Below, one piece after another: positions 17,558-26,105 of a stretch of 64,000 nt of DNA; position 1 is the first letter of the stretch, and the number at the start of each line of letters is the position of its first letter. The stretch covers positions 3,410,001-3,474,000 of the forward strand of contig CP064979.1 of the NCBI GenBank assembly GCA_016699575.1, read 5' to 3'. A model generated the notes under the pieces. That model made no database searches. It was not told the DNA's origin and was given only the letters and a program-made list of their open reading frames with translations. Position numbers and translations under genes: made by a program. Origin of the DNA: Flavobacteriales bacterium. GTDB lineage: Bacteria > Bacteroidota > Bacteroidia > Flavobacteriales_F > PHOS-HE28.

Positions 17558-18837
17558 TTGCCAAGCGAGGCGATGAACTGGTCGCACACAGCGGCGAGCA
17601 TGTGCTCCTCGGCGCGATAGGTCCGGGCGCTGTCCACCTTCTCGTGGCCCACGATGATCCGCTGCAGGAGGTCCGCAACCCCATCGACGGCAACCGTTCG
17701 GCCGAGTCCTTTGCCCGTGATGTGCTCTGAAAGTCCGCCGGGCTCACCGATGTGCAGGACCGGTGTTCCGAGCCATGCGAGCTCATTGAACTTGGTGCTC
17801 ACGAAGTCGCGTTTCTCGGGCGGCATGTAGGCGAGCACGAGATCAGCGCGTTGGATGAGCGGGAAGAGTTGCTGCGCGGGCAGGGGTTGTTGGAAGCGGA
17901 TGCGCTCGGACTGTCCGGCTTCCTGCGCCATGCGTTTCCAGCGCGTGGTGTCGTGACCGGTGATGAACAGGTCGAACGAGGATGCACGCCAACGCTCCGG
18001 TACTTCGTGCTCAACGTGTTGGAAGGCCTGCAACACTTCAGCGAAGTAGGCCGTGAAGCCGGGTTCGTTGTACACGCTGCCGGCATAGATCATCCGGAAG
18101 CGGCCGTCCTCTAACGTCGGCGCGGCTGGTCCGAGCTCGTCCGGGTCGATGACATGGGGCAGGAGCGAGAACTTTGCGGCATGCTGCGGATAGGTGGTCC
18201 GCAGGTGGTGTAGGATGAACGGAGATGGTGTTGTGATGCCATCGTACCCGGCCATCACCTCGCGCTCCAACTTGTTCTCGGCTTCGCGTTGGGCAGCCGA
18301 CATGTTGCTGCGGCCGTACACCTCACCCCATGTCCAAGGGTCACGGAAGTCGGCCACCAGACGAACGCCCGGGCGATGCTTCAACCCCAGCAAGTGGTGC
18401 AGCAGCGCGAACGGCGGACCGGTAGCAATGACGTGTTTGATGCCATGCTGTGTGATCAGCGCGTCGCACTTCGCCACCAGCGGTAGTGCCCAACGCACGG
18501 ACCTGTCCAGGATGTTCCCATGGGCGATAAGCGGCAGCACCTTCATCCAGAAACGATATCCGATCCTCTCTACGACGGAAGTGAGCGGCCGCTTCATCAG
18601 CACTTGCGGGTAACGCATGGGCAGCGCGTACCGGCGGACAAGCGGGTGGTGCACGTCGGCATCCCAGAGGGAACCCTTCAGTTCGTTGCCCTGATCCGCA
18701 TGCACCACATGCACGGGGTGGCCCCGTCGGGCCAGTTCCTTGGCCAGTTTCGCCCAGCGCCGCCCACCTATGCCGCGATAGGGCGGGAAGGTGTGGCTGA
18801 CAATGAGAACAGGTTCGCCGGGCCGGAGCGCTGCCAT
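17554..18837 (-). CDS. Glycosyltransferase family 4 (reverse orientation)
   Basis: A 427-residue GT-B protein, the only gene of the polysaccharide locus on the minus strand. The N-terminus VLIVSHTFPPYRGIGGRRWA matches GT4 proteins of the WbuB/exosortase-cluster type. The middle has LVADFRDPWTWGEVYGRSN. The donor side has FRMIYAGSVYNEPGFTAYFA, and ADLVLAYMPPEKRDFVSTKF followed by NELAWLGTPVLHIGEPGGLS. It converges on the preceding gene with a 4-nt stop-stop overlap and diverges from the epimerase at 18940. Sugar specificity is unknown. Confidence 0.88.
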   Translation of the reverse strand: MAALRPGEPVLIVSHTFPPYRGIGGRRWAKLAKELARRGHPVHVVHADQGNELKGSLWDADVHHPLVRRYALPMRYPQVLMKRPLTSVVERIGYRFWMKVLPLIAHGNILDRSVRWALPLVAKCDALITQHGIKHVIATGPPFALLHHLLGLKHRPGVRLVADFRDPWTWGEVYGRSNMSAAQREAENKLEREVMAGYDGITTPSPFILHHLRTTYPQHAAKFSLLPHVIDPDELGPAAPTLEDGRFRMIYAGSVYNEPGFTAYFAEVLQAFQHVEHEVPERWRASSFDLFITGHDTTRWKRMAQEAGQSERIRFQQPLPAQQLFPLIQRADLVLAYMPPEKRDFVSTKFNELAWLGTPVLHIGEPGGLSEHITGKGLGRTVAVDGVADLLQRIIVGHEKVDSARTYRAEEHMLAAVCDQFIASLGN

Positions 18838-18918
18838 GGTGCGCGAAGGTGCGACCGGTCGGGCGGATGGCGAGGCACTTTTCCGAAGAACCTGCGTTCC
18901 ATCATCCGGGCAAGGGGC

Positions 18919-18926
18919 TAGTTTCG
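18919..18926 (+). promoter_or_regulatory. -7-like promoter element TAGTTTCG
   Basis: TAnnTTCG box in the divergent gap between 18837 and 18940, ending 13 nt before the epimerase ATG. If the start point lies a few bases downstream, the leader is under 10 nt. Confidence 0.55.
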
Positions 18927-18939
18927 CGACCCTTCAGAA

Positions 18940-19908
18940 ATGCGGCACGCGCTCATTACCGGCGGTTCGGGGTTCATTGGAAGCCACTTGGTGGACCGCC
19001 TGTTGGCGGAAGGCGGATGGCGCGTGACCGTGGTGGACAACTACGATCCTTTTTACGACAGGGGTGCCAAGGAGGCGAACCTCGTGGCGCATACCGGCAA
19101 CGAGCATTTGCGCGTGCTGGAGGCCGATATCCTGGACAACGACCTGGGGGAGCGGATCGGCGAAGGCCCCATCGATGTGATCGTCCATATTGCTGCGAAG
19201 GCCGGTGTTCGGCCGAGCATCAAGGATCCCGTCTCGTACCACCGTGTGAACGTCACAGGGACGTTGAAACTGCTTGAGCTGGCGCGGCATCGCAGTGTGC
19301 CCCATTTCGTGCTGGCCAGCAGCAGCAGCGTTTACGGTGTGGACCCGAACGTGCCTTGGAAAGAGCAGGAACTGGGCTTGAAGCCGATCAGTCCTTACGC
19401 GGCGACCAAACTGGCGGCGGAGCAGTTCGGACAGGTGTACGCTCACTTGCACGGGATGAAAGTGACGGCGTTGCGGTTCTTCACCGTGTACGGCCCGCGC
19501 CAACGTCCCGATCTGGCCATCCACCAGTTCTTCCGCAAGGTGAAGGCCGGGGTGCCCATCCAGCAGTTCGGCGATGGAACCACGCGCCGCGATTACACCT
19601 TCGTGGACGATATCGTGAGCGGTATGCGCGCCGCCATGGACAGGACGAAAGGGGAGCGCTTCGAGATCTACAACCTTGGCAACAGTGCCACCGTGATGCT
19701 CAAGGAACTCATCGCTGCCATTGAAACCGAAGCGGGCGCAAAAGCCATCATCGACCTTCAACCCGAGCAGCCCGGCGACGTGCCCCAGACCTACGCCGAT
19801 ACGAGCAAGAGCCGTGAGCACCTGGGGTTTGCCCCGAGCACACCACTGGCCATCGGCCTGCGTAAGTTCCACGAGTGGATGCGCACCGTGGAGACGGTGA
19901 AGCAATGA
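18940..19908 (+). CDS. NAD-dependent epimerase (UDP-glucuronate 4-epimerase-like)
   Basis: A 322-residue extended SDR. It has the NAD motif ALITGGSGFIGSHLVDRLLA, VVDNYDPFYDRGAKEANL (very like UDP-glucuronate epimerases), the active-site LASSSSVYG, and Y153/K157 in SPYAATKLAAEQ. Substrate-side segments RFFTVYGPRQRPDLAIHQFF and FGDGTTRRDYTFVDDIVSGM are typical of UDP-GlcA 4-epimerases, which make UDP-GalA. It supplies a nucleotide sugar to the neighbouring transferases. It is followed after 4 nt by a glycosyltransferase and probably shares its transcript. Confidence 0.9.
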   Translation: MRHALITGGSGFIGSHLVDRLLAEGGWRVTVVDNYDPFYDRGAKEANLVAHTGNEHLRVLEADILDNDLGERIGEGPIDVIVHIAAKAGVRPSIKDPVSYHRVNVTGTLKLLELARHRSVPHFVLASSSSVYGVDPNVPWKEQELGLKPISPYAATKLAAEQFGQVYAHLHGMKVTALRFFTVYGPRQRPDLAIHQFFRKVKAGVPIQQFGDGTTRRDYTFVDDIVSGMRAAMDRTKGERFEIYNLGNSATVMLKELIAAIETEAGAKAIIDLQPEQPGDVPQTYADTSKSREHLGFAPSTPLAIGLRKFHEWMRTVETVKQ

Positions 19909-19912
19909 TGTG

Positions 19913-20944
19913 ATGCGGGTCGTTGGTATCAGCAACAAGACGCGCTACTGGCAGCACTACGCCTTCAGCAATCCGCCCGACGGCTACCGCTACAGCCGCA
20001 TGGCCGACGTGCCGTGGCACTTGCTGAAGGTGAGCAACCAGTTCCTGGCGCACACCAAGTTGTTCCACCCGCTGAAGAAGGCCGACATCTTCCACACGTA
20101 CAACAGCATCGTGGTGAACCACCGGCCGTGGGTGATCGAAGTGGAGAGCTACCTGCCGCGCTACAAGCCTATGCCCGAGGACCACTTCCTTTTCCGTTGG
20201 GGATTGAAGCGGCTACGCAGCAACGAGTGCAAGGCGCTCATCTACACCAGTGAGAACACCATGCGCATGAACCGCGACCGTCTCATCGCGGAAGGTGTCG
20301 ATCCCGCCAAGATGCACGTGATCTACCGCGCCATTGAGCAGTACCAGCCGGGCGAAAAGAACAAAGAGGCCTTCACCGTCCTCTTCGCTGGCAACGGCTT
20401 CTACCGCAAGGGTGGGATCGAACTGCTGAAAGCCTTCCAGCGGCTCGGCCGCAACGATGCACGACTGATCATCGTGAGCACCATGGAGGTGGACTGGGGT
20501 AAAGCGCCCACTGCTGAGGAAGTAGCCTTTGCGGAGAAGACCATTGCGGATGACAAGCGCATCACCTTGCACCGTGGTATGGGCCATGGCGCGTTGCTGC
20601 AGGAGATGCGCAAGGCCCATGTGTTCGTGAGCACCACGTTCGCGGATCCGTTCAACAATACCGTGCTGGAGGCGATGGGGGCCCAGCTTCCCATCATCAG
20701 CAGCCGCGTGAGCTCCATCCCCGAGATGGTGGAAGAGGGTGCGAACGGCTGGTTGTTGCCGGTGTCCGATCGTAGCAGCGATGCCATTGCAGATGAGATC
20801 GCTGAGCGCTTGCGGCAATTGATGGACGACGGCGAACTGCTTCAGCGCATGAGCGATCGCTCACTGGCCATCACGCGCGGAAAATTCGACCTGCGTGTGC
20901 GTAATCGGCGCATCGCGGAGGTGTACGACAAGGCGCTCGCCTGA
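19913..20944 (+). CDS. Glycosyltransferase family 4-like
   Basis: A 343-residue GT-B enzyme. The N-terminal half is unusual (RVVGISNKTRYWQHYAFSNP, ADIFHTYNSIVVNHRPWVIE). The C-terminal half is clear: VLFAGNGFYRKGGIELLKAF, then VFVSTTFADPFNNTVLEAMG and AQLPIISSRVSSIPEMVEEG, with the expected donor-binding residues. A GTG one codon upstream is an alternative start. It belongs with the epimerase just upstream and ends 3 nt from the stop of the convergent operon. Confidence 0.87.
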   Translation: MRVVGISNKTRYWQHYAFSNPPDGYRYSRMADVPWHLLKVSNQFLAHTKLFHPLKKADIFHTYNSIVVNHRPWVIEVESYLPRYKPMPEDHFLFRWGLKRLRSNECKALIYTSENTMRMNRDRLIAEGVDPAKMHVIYRAIEQYQPGEKNKEAFTVLFAGNGFYRKGGIELLKAFQRLGRNDARLIIVSTMEVDWGKAPTAEEVAFAEKTIADDKRITLHRGMGHGALLQEMRKAHVFVSTTFADPFNNTVLEAMGAQLPIISSRVSSIPEMVEEGANGWLLPVSDRSSDAIADEIAERLRQLMDDGELLQRMSDRSLAITRGKFDLRVRNRRIAEVYDKALA

Positions 20945-20947
20945 TCG

Positions 20948-21724
20948 TCAGCGGTCGTAGCAGCAACGGAACTTCCGGGCCAGAGTGTTGTAAGCAGGGC
21001 CAACGCCGGAGTGCGTACAACTGGTGGCCCCGACCACACGGGCCGCGGCCACGCCGTTGGCCGTGCTGTTCGTCCATTCCCACTGGTTGCCCATGTTCTG
21101 CAGGGACAAATTGGCCTGTTGGGTGCAGGCGAAGTACCATTCGCCCCAAGTGCAGATGCGGGCGTTCATCATTCCGCACACCACGGAGGCTGAATCGAGA
21201 TAGAGCGTGTCGTGCGAGGTGGGTTCAATGCAGTAGAGCTCGCTGACCTGCGTGAAGCCACTGGGGCAGTCCCGGCGGGCGATGCGCCGGGCATTGGTGA
21301 GCTGGTAGGCACTGCCATCGAACACGAGGCTGGCCACCATGCCCGGTTGCAGATCACCTGGCGCCAAGGGCTGGCCGCCGTTCTTCACCACATCAACGGG
21401 AGCAAAGCCGTTCACCGCAATGGTGACCCCGCTGGTGTTCGCTACCGTGATGGCCACCAGCAGGTTCTGGCCTGGGACGGGCGCAGCGAACGAGGGGTTC
21501 GTGTTGGCCGTCAATACGTTGGCACCGGATGCCTGGCAATAGAGGTAATTGCCGGCCAGCAGCGCACCGGCGTTCAGGGCGTGTTCCGGTGCAGTTCCAT
21601 CGGGCAGGCCCGCAACGTGCCGTTCGCCCGCACCACCGGAAAGCACGATCGGTTTGTCCACGGCGAGTTGCGCTTGGACGAACGTGCAGCACACCACGAA
21701 CGGAAGAGCGATGGCGTACTTCAT
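20948..21724 (-). CDS. Secreted cysteine-rich protein, paralogue C of a trio
   Basis: A 258-residue exported protein with a signal peptide (MKYAIALPFVVCCTFVQAQ). It shares a plan with the next two genes: a conserved entry (QLAVDKPIVLSG), a fibre-like domain (VTIAVNGFAPVDVVKNGGQP, then LAPGDLQPGMVASLVFDGSA), and a cysteine-rich C-terminal domain (CPSGFTQVSELYCIEP, ARICTWGEWYFAC, QWEWTNSTANG) ending FRCCYDR. The C-terminal pattern is loosely reminiscent of C-type-lectin/FGE-like folds. No T9SS domain is visible. Its ATG overlaps the upstream stop by one base (TGATG). Function unknown. Confidence 0.8.
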   Translation of the reverse strand: MKYAIALPFVVCCTFVQAQLAVDKPIVLSGGAGERHVAGLPDGTAPEHALNAGALLAGNYLYCQASGANVLTANTNPSFAAPVPGQNLLVAITVANTSGVTIAVNGFAPVDVVKNGGQPLAPGDLQPGMVASLVFDGSAYQLTNARRIARRDCPSGFTQVSELYCIEPTSHDTLYLDSASVVCGMMNARICTWGEWYFACTQQANLSLQNMGNQWEWTNSTANGVAAARVVGATSCTHSGVGPAYNTLARKFRCCYDR

Positions 21725-22497
21725 CACCGAAGAGGATAACAGCAGCGCGTACGGCCCAGGTCCGTCAGCGATGCGGAGATGTTGAACATGCTGATGCAGC
21801 TCCAGCGGTTGATCTGGTCCGCGCTGTGGGTGTGGTCGCTCGTGTCATCGATCCATTCCCAGTTGTCGAACAGGTCGTTCATCTGCCCCTGCAATGACCG
21901 GCAGCTGAAGAGGAACTGGTCCCATGTGCACAATGCCGCACCCTGGTCCGCGCAATAGGCCGCCGCTTCAAACCAGTTGAGCTCTGGCCCTTCATTCTGC
22001 ATGATGCAGAAATTGGCGTTGGCGGCCAGGTAGCCCTCGGGACAGCCTTGGGGCTCGCCGCTGGTCAGGATGAAGACGCTGTCGGCATAGAGCACCTCAA
22101 CGACTTGTCCTGCCCGCAAGGCGCCGATGTTCAACGGAAGGCCTGCACGGTCGCGTAAGGGTCTTGCTCCGAGCCCATCGACATCGATCGTGACGGCCCC
22201 TGTGTTTTCAACGAGCCCGATCCAGCGAACGCGAAGGCCGTTCATGTACGCGCTGGTGGGTGGTTGAAGCGTGAGCTGCACAGCATTGCCGGTGCCTGCA
22301 GTGGCGCCGAACAACAACCTGCCGTTCTGTGCGTCGCCCAATGTGGCAAGATCGGTGATGTCATGCGCCGTACCAAGACCCTCGATGCGCCGGTCGTTGG
22401 TCGTCGCGCCGGTAAGGACAATGGGCTTGTCGATGGTCAGTTGACCAGTGGCGACGGCACAGCTGATCAGGGGAACGATGATCGCGATGCTCCTCAT
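21724..22497 (-). CDS. Secreted cysteine-rich protein, paralogue B of a trio
   Basis: A 257-residue exported protein with signal peptide MRSIAIIVPLISCAVATGQ and the common entry QLTIDKPIVLTG. The fibre-like domain reads VTIDVDGLGARPLRDRAGLP then NIGALRAGQVVEVLYADSVF. The C-terminal domain has CPEGYLAANANFCIMQ, AAYCADQGAALCTWDQFLFS and NWEWIDDTSDHTHSADQINR, ending TRCCYPLR. Start chosen at the ATG overlapping the upstream gene's TGA (ATGA); an in-frame GTG-type extension upstream lies in the neighbouring gene. It is part of a four-gene coupled operon. Function unknown. Confidence 0.8.
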   Translation of the reverse strand: MRSIAIIVPLISCAVATGQLTIDKPIVLTGATTNDRRIEGLGTAHDITDLATLGDAQNGRLLFGATAGTGNAVQLTLQPPTSAYMNGLRVRWIGLVENTGAVTIDVDGLGARPLRDRAGLPLNIGALRAGQVVEVLYADSVFILTSGEPQGCPEGYLAANANFCIMQNEGPELNWFEAAAYCADQGAALCTWDQFLFSCRSLQGQMNDLFDNWEWIDDTSDHTHSADQINRWSCISMFNISASLTDLGRTRCCYPLR

Positions 22498-23270
22498 TTG
22501 TTGTAGCAGCATCGGAAGTTGTTGGAGCCATTGGGGATCATTGTCCCGCCGCCGTAGCAATTTGGGATGGTGGTGCCAGTGGTAAGGCCCACGCGCTTAC
22601 CGTGGTTGTTGTCGTTGCTGGCGTTGTCCAGCCATTCGTATTCCACGATGCTGTTGATGAAGCCTCCCGGCATGCTGCATCCCTTGAACCAATCCGCCCA
22701 ACCGCAGAGACGGTAACCGCGCAGGTTGCAAGTGCTCACGGCGTTGTACCATGAAGCCGGTCCGGAAGGCGAGGCCTCCACGCAAACGTCGCGGTTGACC
22801 TCCAGCATGCCGGGCGGGCAGGCGATGCCTGTTTGCGAGATCAACTGGAACGCTGCACCATCGAACACCAACAGCACGGGGATGCCCGGGCGCAAGTCGG
22901 CACTGTCCAACGGCTCGTTGGTGAACTTCAGCACCGGGACCGCTCCAAGACCATCAACGTTCAGCGTTACCGCTGTGTCGTTCGCGGCACCGGGCATAAT
23001 GCTCATTAGCATGCCTGCCGAGTAGCCCGACGCGGATGGCGTGAGCGATGCAGTAAGTGTGTTCGTACCGCTGGCCGTTGCCCGTTGCACGGCTTGCACG
23101 CGCACGGCTTCAGCGCTCGCACCGTGGTCAGAAGCTATGGGAAGCTCGGAGCCCTTGACCTGTCGATCGGCATTGCTGTTTCCTTCCAGCACGATGGGGA
23201 CGGGGCTTTCCAATTGGGCCATCAGAGCCAACGGCGCAAATAGTCCCGCTATGCCGGTCAGCCGCTTCAT
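22494..23270 (-). CDS. Secreted cysteine-rich protein, paralogue A of a trio
   Basis: A 258-residue exported protein with signal peptide MKRLTGIAGLFAPLALMAQ and entry LESPVPIVLEGNSNADRQV. The fibre-like domain (VTLNVDGLGAVPVLKFTNEP, LDSADLRPGIPVLLVFDGAA) is a motif also seen in phage tail-fibre-like proteins. The C-terminal domain has ACPPGMLEVNRDVCVE, YRLCGWADWFKGCSMPGG, YEWLDNASNDNNHGK and ends FRCCYNK. It overlaps both the T9SS-sorted gene upstream and paralogue B downstream by ATGA. No domain assignment with a defined activity. Confidence 0.8.
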   Translation of the reverse strand: MKRLTGIAGLFAPLALMAQLESPVPIVLEGNSNADRQVKGSELPIASDHGASAEAVRVQAVQRATASGTNTLTASLTPSASGYSAGMLMSIMPGAANDTAVTLNVDGLGAVPVLKFTNEPLDSADLRPGIPVLLVFDGAAFQLISQTGIACPPGMLEVNRDVCVEASPSGPASWYNAVSTCNLRGYRLCGWADWFKGCSMPGGFINSIVEYEWLDNASNDNNHGKRVGLTTGTTIPNCYGGGTMIPNGSNNFRCCYNK

Positions 23271-24142
23271 GGTTTCACGAAACGAAGCGTTGCAGAACCG
23301 TTCACGCGAACCACGTAGGTGCCGGGGGCCAGGTGCCGGACATCAATTCCAGTGGACATCCCTGTGCCGGTTGCGGCTGCAACTGTGCGCCCGGATGCAT
23401 CCATCACAAGGCATTCAGTGACATGGCTCTTTCCAACGATCGTCACTTCCTCATTGGCTACGGTGGGGAAGAGCGCGAAGCCGTTAAGTACAGGTACGTA
23501 CTCACCGACCTCAGTGATCACAGCATCGTCGAACAGCGTGAACCAACCCAGGCTGTCGGGCAAGGATGCCGAGGCGGTGTTGTTCGCTTGGTCCAATGTG
23601 CTGTTCAGTTCAGGCCACCAAGCACCACCATTGTTGTTGCTGGCCATACGCAGCGCCGCCTCCGGTATGCCGTTCAGTTCGGACTGGTCGTAGGCAAAGG
23701 TGCCCGTGCTGCCGGGCAATGTCCCGTTCGCACCGCGAACCTCGAACCAGCGGGCAATGCTCTCGTTGTTCGTGTTGTTCAAACGGGGCAGGTGACCGCG
23801 AACGATCAGCAGGCTGTCCGGTGCGGAAGTAGTTGTGAGGCTGAAGCCTAGTCCTGCAGGCTCTTCGCTGGCCAAGGGAGCGGGGTAGTACCGGTGCGTG
23901 CGCTCCGTGCCGCTGCCGGTGATCGGAGCACCCGGCTGCTCGTCGAGCACAGCCACCGGTCCAAAGACAACACTACCGTCATTGATGAAGGAGGAACCGC
24001 TTTCCAGAAGCCAAGTGGTGGTTCCTTCTACGCGCAGAGCAGTTCCTGAAGCAACGCTCAATGATGTCCCGCTGACCAGCACGGCCTGTGCTGCCAGTCC
24101 GCTGGAAACCACCAGTGCGGAAAGGACCAAGTTGTTGCGCAT
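23267..24142 (-). CDS. T9SS type A sorted secreted protein, first gene of the trio operon
   Basis: A 291-residue protein with signal peptide (MRNNLVLSALVVSSGLAAQA), an autotransporter-like early part (GTSLSVASGTALRVEGTTTW) and a long beta-rich central region. It ends in a type A sorting domain of about 75 residues (FALFPTVANEEVTIVG, VMDASGRTVAAATGTG, LAPGTYVVRVNGSATLRFVK). The domain directs T9SS export and cell-surface attachment. Start chosen at the ATG at 24142 because a promoter-like TACTTTCG on the minus strand ends 5 nt upstream. It is translationally coupled to the three paralogues downstream. Confidence 0.85.
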   Translation of the reverse strand: MRNNLVLSALVVSSGLAAQAVLVSGTSLSVASGTALRVEGTTTWLLESGSSFINDGSVVFGPVAVLDEQPGAPITGSGTERTHRYYPAPLASEEPAGLGFSLTTTSAPDSLLIVRGHLPRLNNTNNESIARWFEVRGANGTLPGSTGTFAYDQSELNGIPEAALRMASNNNGGAWWPELNSTLDQANNTASASLPDSLGWFTLFDDAVITEVGEYVPVLNGFALFPTVANEEVTIVGKSHVTECLVMDASGRTVAAATGTGMSTGIDVRHLAPGTYVVRVNGSATLRFVKP

Positions 24143-24147
24143 CGCGA

Positions 24148-24155
24148 CGAAAGTA
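24148..24155 (-). promoter_or_regulatory. -7-like promoter element TACTTTCG (minus strand)
   Basis: Reverse-strand TACTTTCG ending 5 nt before the ATG at 24142. It is paired with an identical box on the plus strand at 24184-24191, forming a compact divergent promoter region. Near-leaderless transcription would be expected. Confidence 0.55.
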
Positions 24156-24183
24156 GTTGCCCCTCCTGAACCTGCGGCCGGAC

Positions 24184-24191
24184 TACTTTCG
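24184..24191 (+). promoter_or_regulatory. -7-like promoter element TACTTTCG
   Basis: TAnnTTCG box ending 23 nt before the ATG at 24215. A TTG at 24157-24159 could serve as a -33 element, though its spacing of 24 nt is slightly long. Confidence 0.55.
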
Positions 24192-24214
24192 GCGGCCTTT
24201 GTTCGGCACCCCCG

Positions 24215-24613
24215 ATGGACATCAAACGCCTCATCTACGATCAGCTCGGCCACTTCGCGCCGGAGGACATCCCCGTCATCCTGTTCGGTGTGTTCGTGGC
24301 GGCTTTGCTCGGTTGGCTGGCCGGGTTGCTGGGTAAGGCCAGCGAAGGCGAGCGCAGGCAGATGGCGGTGCTGGCAGCTGCCATCAGCTTGGCCGTGGCA
24401 GTGGTTCGCGCTTCATTGCCGTTGTCGGTGGCGCTTGTTGCCGTGGCGCTGTTCGTTCGACTTCCGGAGAAGGAGAACACAGCGAAGGCACTGGCCATGC
24501 GCGTGGTGGTACTTGCCATTGGTATTGGCTGCGGTGCAAGTGCGGCTGTGATCACCGTAGTGCCCGCTCTTTTGCTGGCCTTGATGCTCCGTTGGGCGAA
24601 CGCGCGCAACTGA
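24215..24613 (+). CDS. Small integral membrane protein of unknown function
   Basis: A 132-residue hydrophobic protein with three or four predicted membrane helices (roughly residues 17-40, 47-66, 68-83 and 94-126) and a short soluble N-terminus (MDIKRLIYDQLGHFAPEDIP). No family is recognised. It is the first gene of a unit with a CotH-type kinase 7 nt downstream and an O-antigen-ligase-like protein after that. The position suggests a membrane role in the same envelope pathway. It might be an accessory subunit, comparable to the small membrane proteins that accompany CotH genes elsewhere, but this is inference. Confidence 0.75.
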   Translation: MDIKRLIYDQLGHFAPEDIPVILFGVFVAALLGWLAGLLGKASEGERRQMAVLAAAISLAVAVVRASLPLSVALVAVALFVRLPEKENTAKALAMRVVVLAIGIGCGASAAVITVVPALLLALMLRWANARN

Positions 24614-24620
24614 ACGCACG

Positions 24621-26105
24621 ATGAAGGGCAACTGGCAAGGGCCGGTGGTGTTGGCGCTGGCAGCCTTTGGCAGTTTGGCTTGGGCTGTTCGCGTAACGCC
24701 CGATCACAGTTGCATCCCACCACCGTATGACCACGGCGAACCGGAGAAGTTGGTGCTTGTCCGGACCGCTTCGCGATGGCTGCACCCCATCGGCGATCAG
24801 CCGGTATTGGAGCATCAGCGTGGAGATGGCAACAGATGGGTGCGGAGTTTGCCCACCGAGCTTCATGGGTCTCTGCCGATAGTGTCCTTGGTTGTTGATC
24901 CCAATGACCTCTTCGGCGACGAAAGTGGCATTTACACGGTCGGCAACGCCTTCCTCCACGATCAGGACCAAGTGACGCTGAAGTACCTGCGCGAGCCGCG
25001 CTGGTGGAAGTACCCCGGCAACTACCTGTTCCGTGGGAAAGAGTGGGAGCGGGACGCCAACATCGAGATCTATGCACCTGGTGGCATGCTTAAGTGCAAT
25101 GATCCTGTAGGTGTGCGGATCAACGGAAATACCACACGGGGCTTTCCGCAGAAGGCGTTACGGATCTCGTTCAAGGACGACAAACCGATCCATTTGTTCG
25201 GGAGCGAAGCGCGCAGGTACGATGAGATCGTGCTCCGCGCTAGTGGGAATGACCAGGACCGCACCATGTTCCGCGATGCGTTGCAGCACCGCTTGTGCGA
25301 GGGCATGGCCTTCGACGTGAGCCGCGCACAGCAAAGTGTGGTATACATCAACGGAGCGTACTGGGGCATCCACAACATCCGCGAGCGCATCGAGGACGAT
25401 GAACTGGCCATCCGCCACGGCCTGAAGAAGAAGCACATCGTCATACTGGCGGACCGCGCCTTGCCCTACCGCAACGACGATGACGGCGTGGAGGCCAAGC
25501 GTTTCAGAAGCTGGCTGAAGAGAATGGAGCGGATGACCGCGACTGCGGAGGCGCTTCCGGACAGCATAGAAGCGATCATCGATGTGGAGAGTTTCCTCCA
25601 ATACATGAGCGCGCAGATCGTCTTCGGCAACACCGATTGGCCCGACCAGAACGTGAAGTACTGGCGTTGGACAGATGAGCAGGACACGACCAACACGAAG
25701 ACCGATGGACGCTGGCGCTTCATCATGGGCGACAGCGACCTGAGCTTCGGCTACGAGGAAATTGCTCCGGACAAGTACTTGAACATGTTCGATCACTTGC
25801 GCCGGAAGCAGGGGCCTGTGGCGCGGTTGTTCAAGATGTGCATTGCCGTTCCGGAGCTGAAGCAAAGGTTCGATGCGGTCCTGCGCAACCAGTTGGCAGG
25901 ACCGCTTTCTTCCGAGCGCATGGAAGCGGCCGTTCTCGGCATGTCGAACCGCATTGATGCCGAGATGCACCGCCACGTGCGCAGGTGGCGCCGACCGGCC
26001 GACCACGGTGCATGGCAGGCCCACGTCGATGCGATGGTCAACTTTGCGCACGACAGGCCCCGCCAGGTCCTCGCGTGGTGGGAAGCTGAACGAGCAGTGG
26101 AATGA
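24621..26105 (+). CDS. CotH kinase family protein
   Basis: A 494-residue protein with an N-terminal hydrophobic signal/anchor (about residues 7-22) and a CotH domain from about residue 140. Family landmarks: VGVRINGNTTRGFPQKALRI, EIVLRASGNDQDRTMFRDAL, VVYINGAYWGIHNIRERIED, the metal/catalytic-region aspartate D339 in NTDWPDQNVKYW, and D371/D373 in FIMGDSDLSFGY. Characterised CotH proteins are secreted atypical protein kinases; the intact DSD motif suggests activity. It overlaps the polymerase-like gene by ATGA, linking it to polysaccharide assembly. The substrate is unknown. Confidence 0.88.
   Translation: MKGNWQGPVVLALAAFGSLAWAVRVTPDHSCIPPPYDHGEPEKLVLVRTASRWLHPIGDQPVLEHQRGDGNRWVRSLPTELHGSLPIVSLVVDPNDLFGDESGIYTVGNAFLHDQDQVTLKYLREPRWWKYPGNYLFRGKEWERDANIEIYAPGGMLKCNDPVGVRINGNTTRGFPQKALRISFKDDKPIHLFGSEARRYDEIVLRASGNDQDRTMFRDALQHRLCEGMAFDVSRAQQSVVYINGAYWGIHNIRERIEDDELAIRHGLKKKHIVILADRALPYRNDDDGVEAKRFRSWLKRMERMTATAEALPDSIEAIIDVESFLQYMSAQIVFGNTDWPDQNVKYWRWTDEQDTTNTKTDGRWRFIMGDSDLSFGYEEIAPDKYLNMFDHLRRKQGPVARLFKMCIAVPELKQRFDAVLRNQLAGPLSSERMEAAVLGMSNRIDAEMHRHVRRWRRPADHGAWQAHVDAMVNFAHDRPRQVLAWWEAERAVE

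Noticed and set aside
20948..23270. Possible diversity-generating retroelement targets (C-terminal lectin-like domains)
   Set aside because: No reverse transcriptase, template repeat or accessory gene is visible in the window, and the lectin-like fold is only a weak impression.
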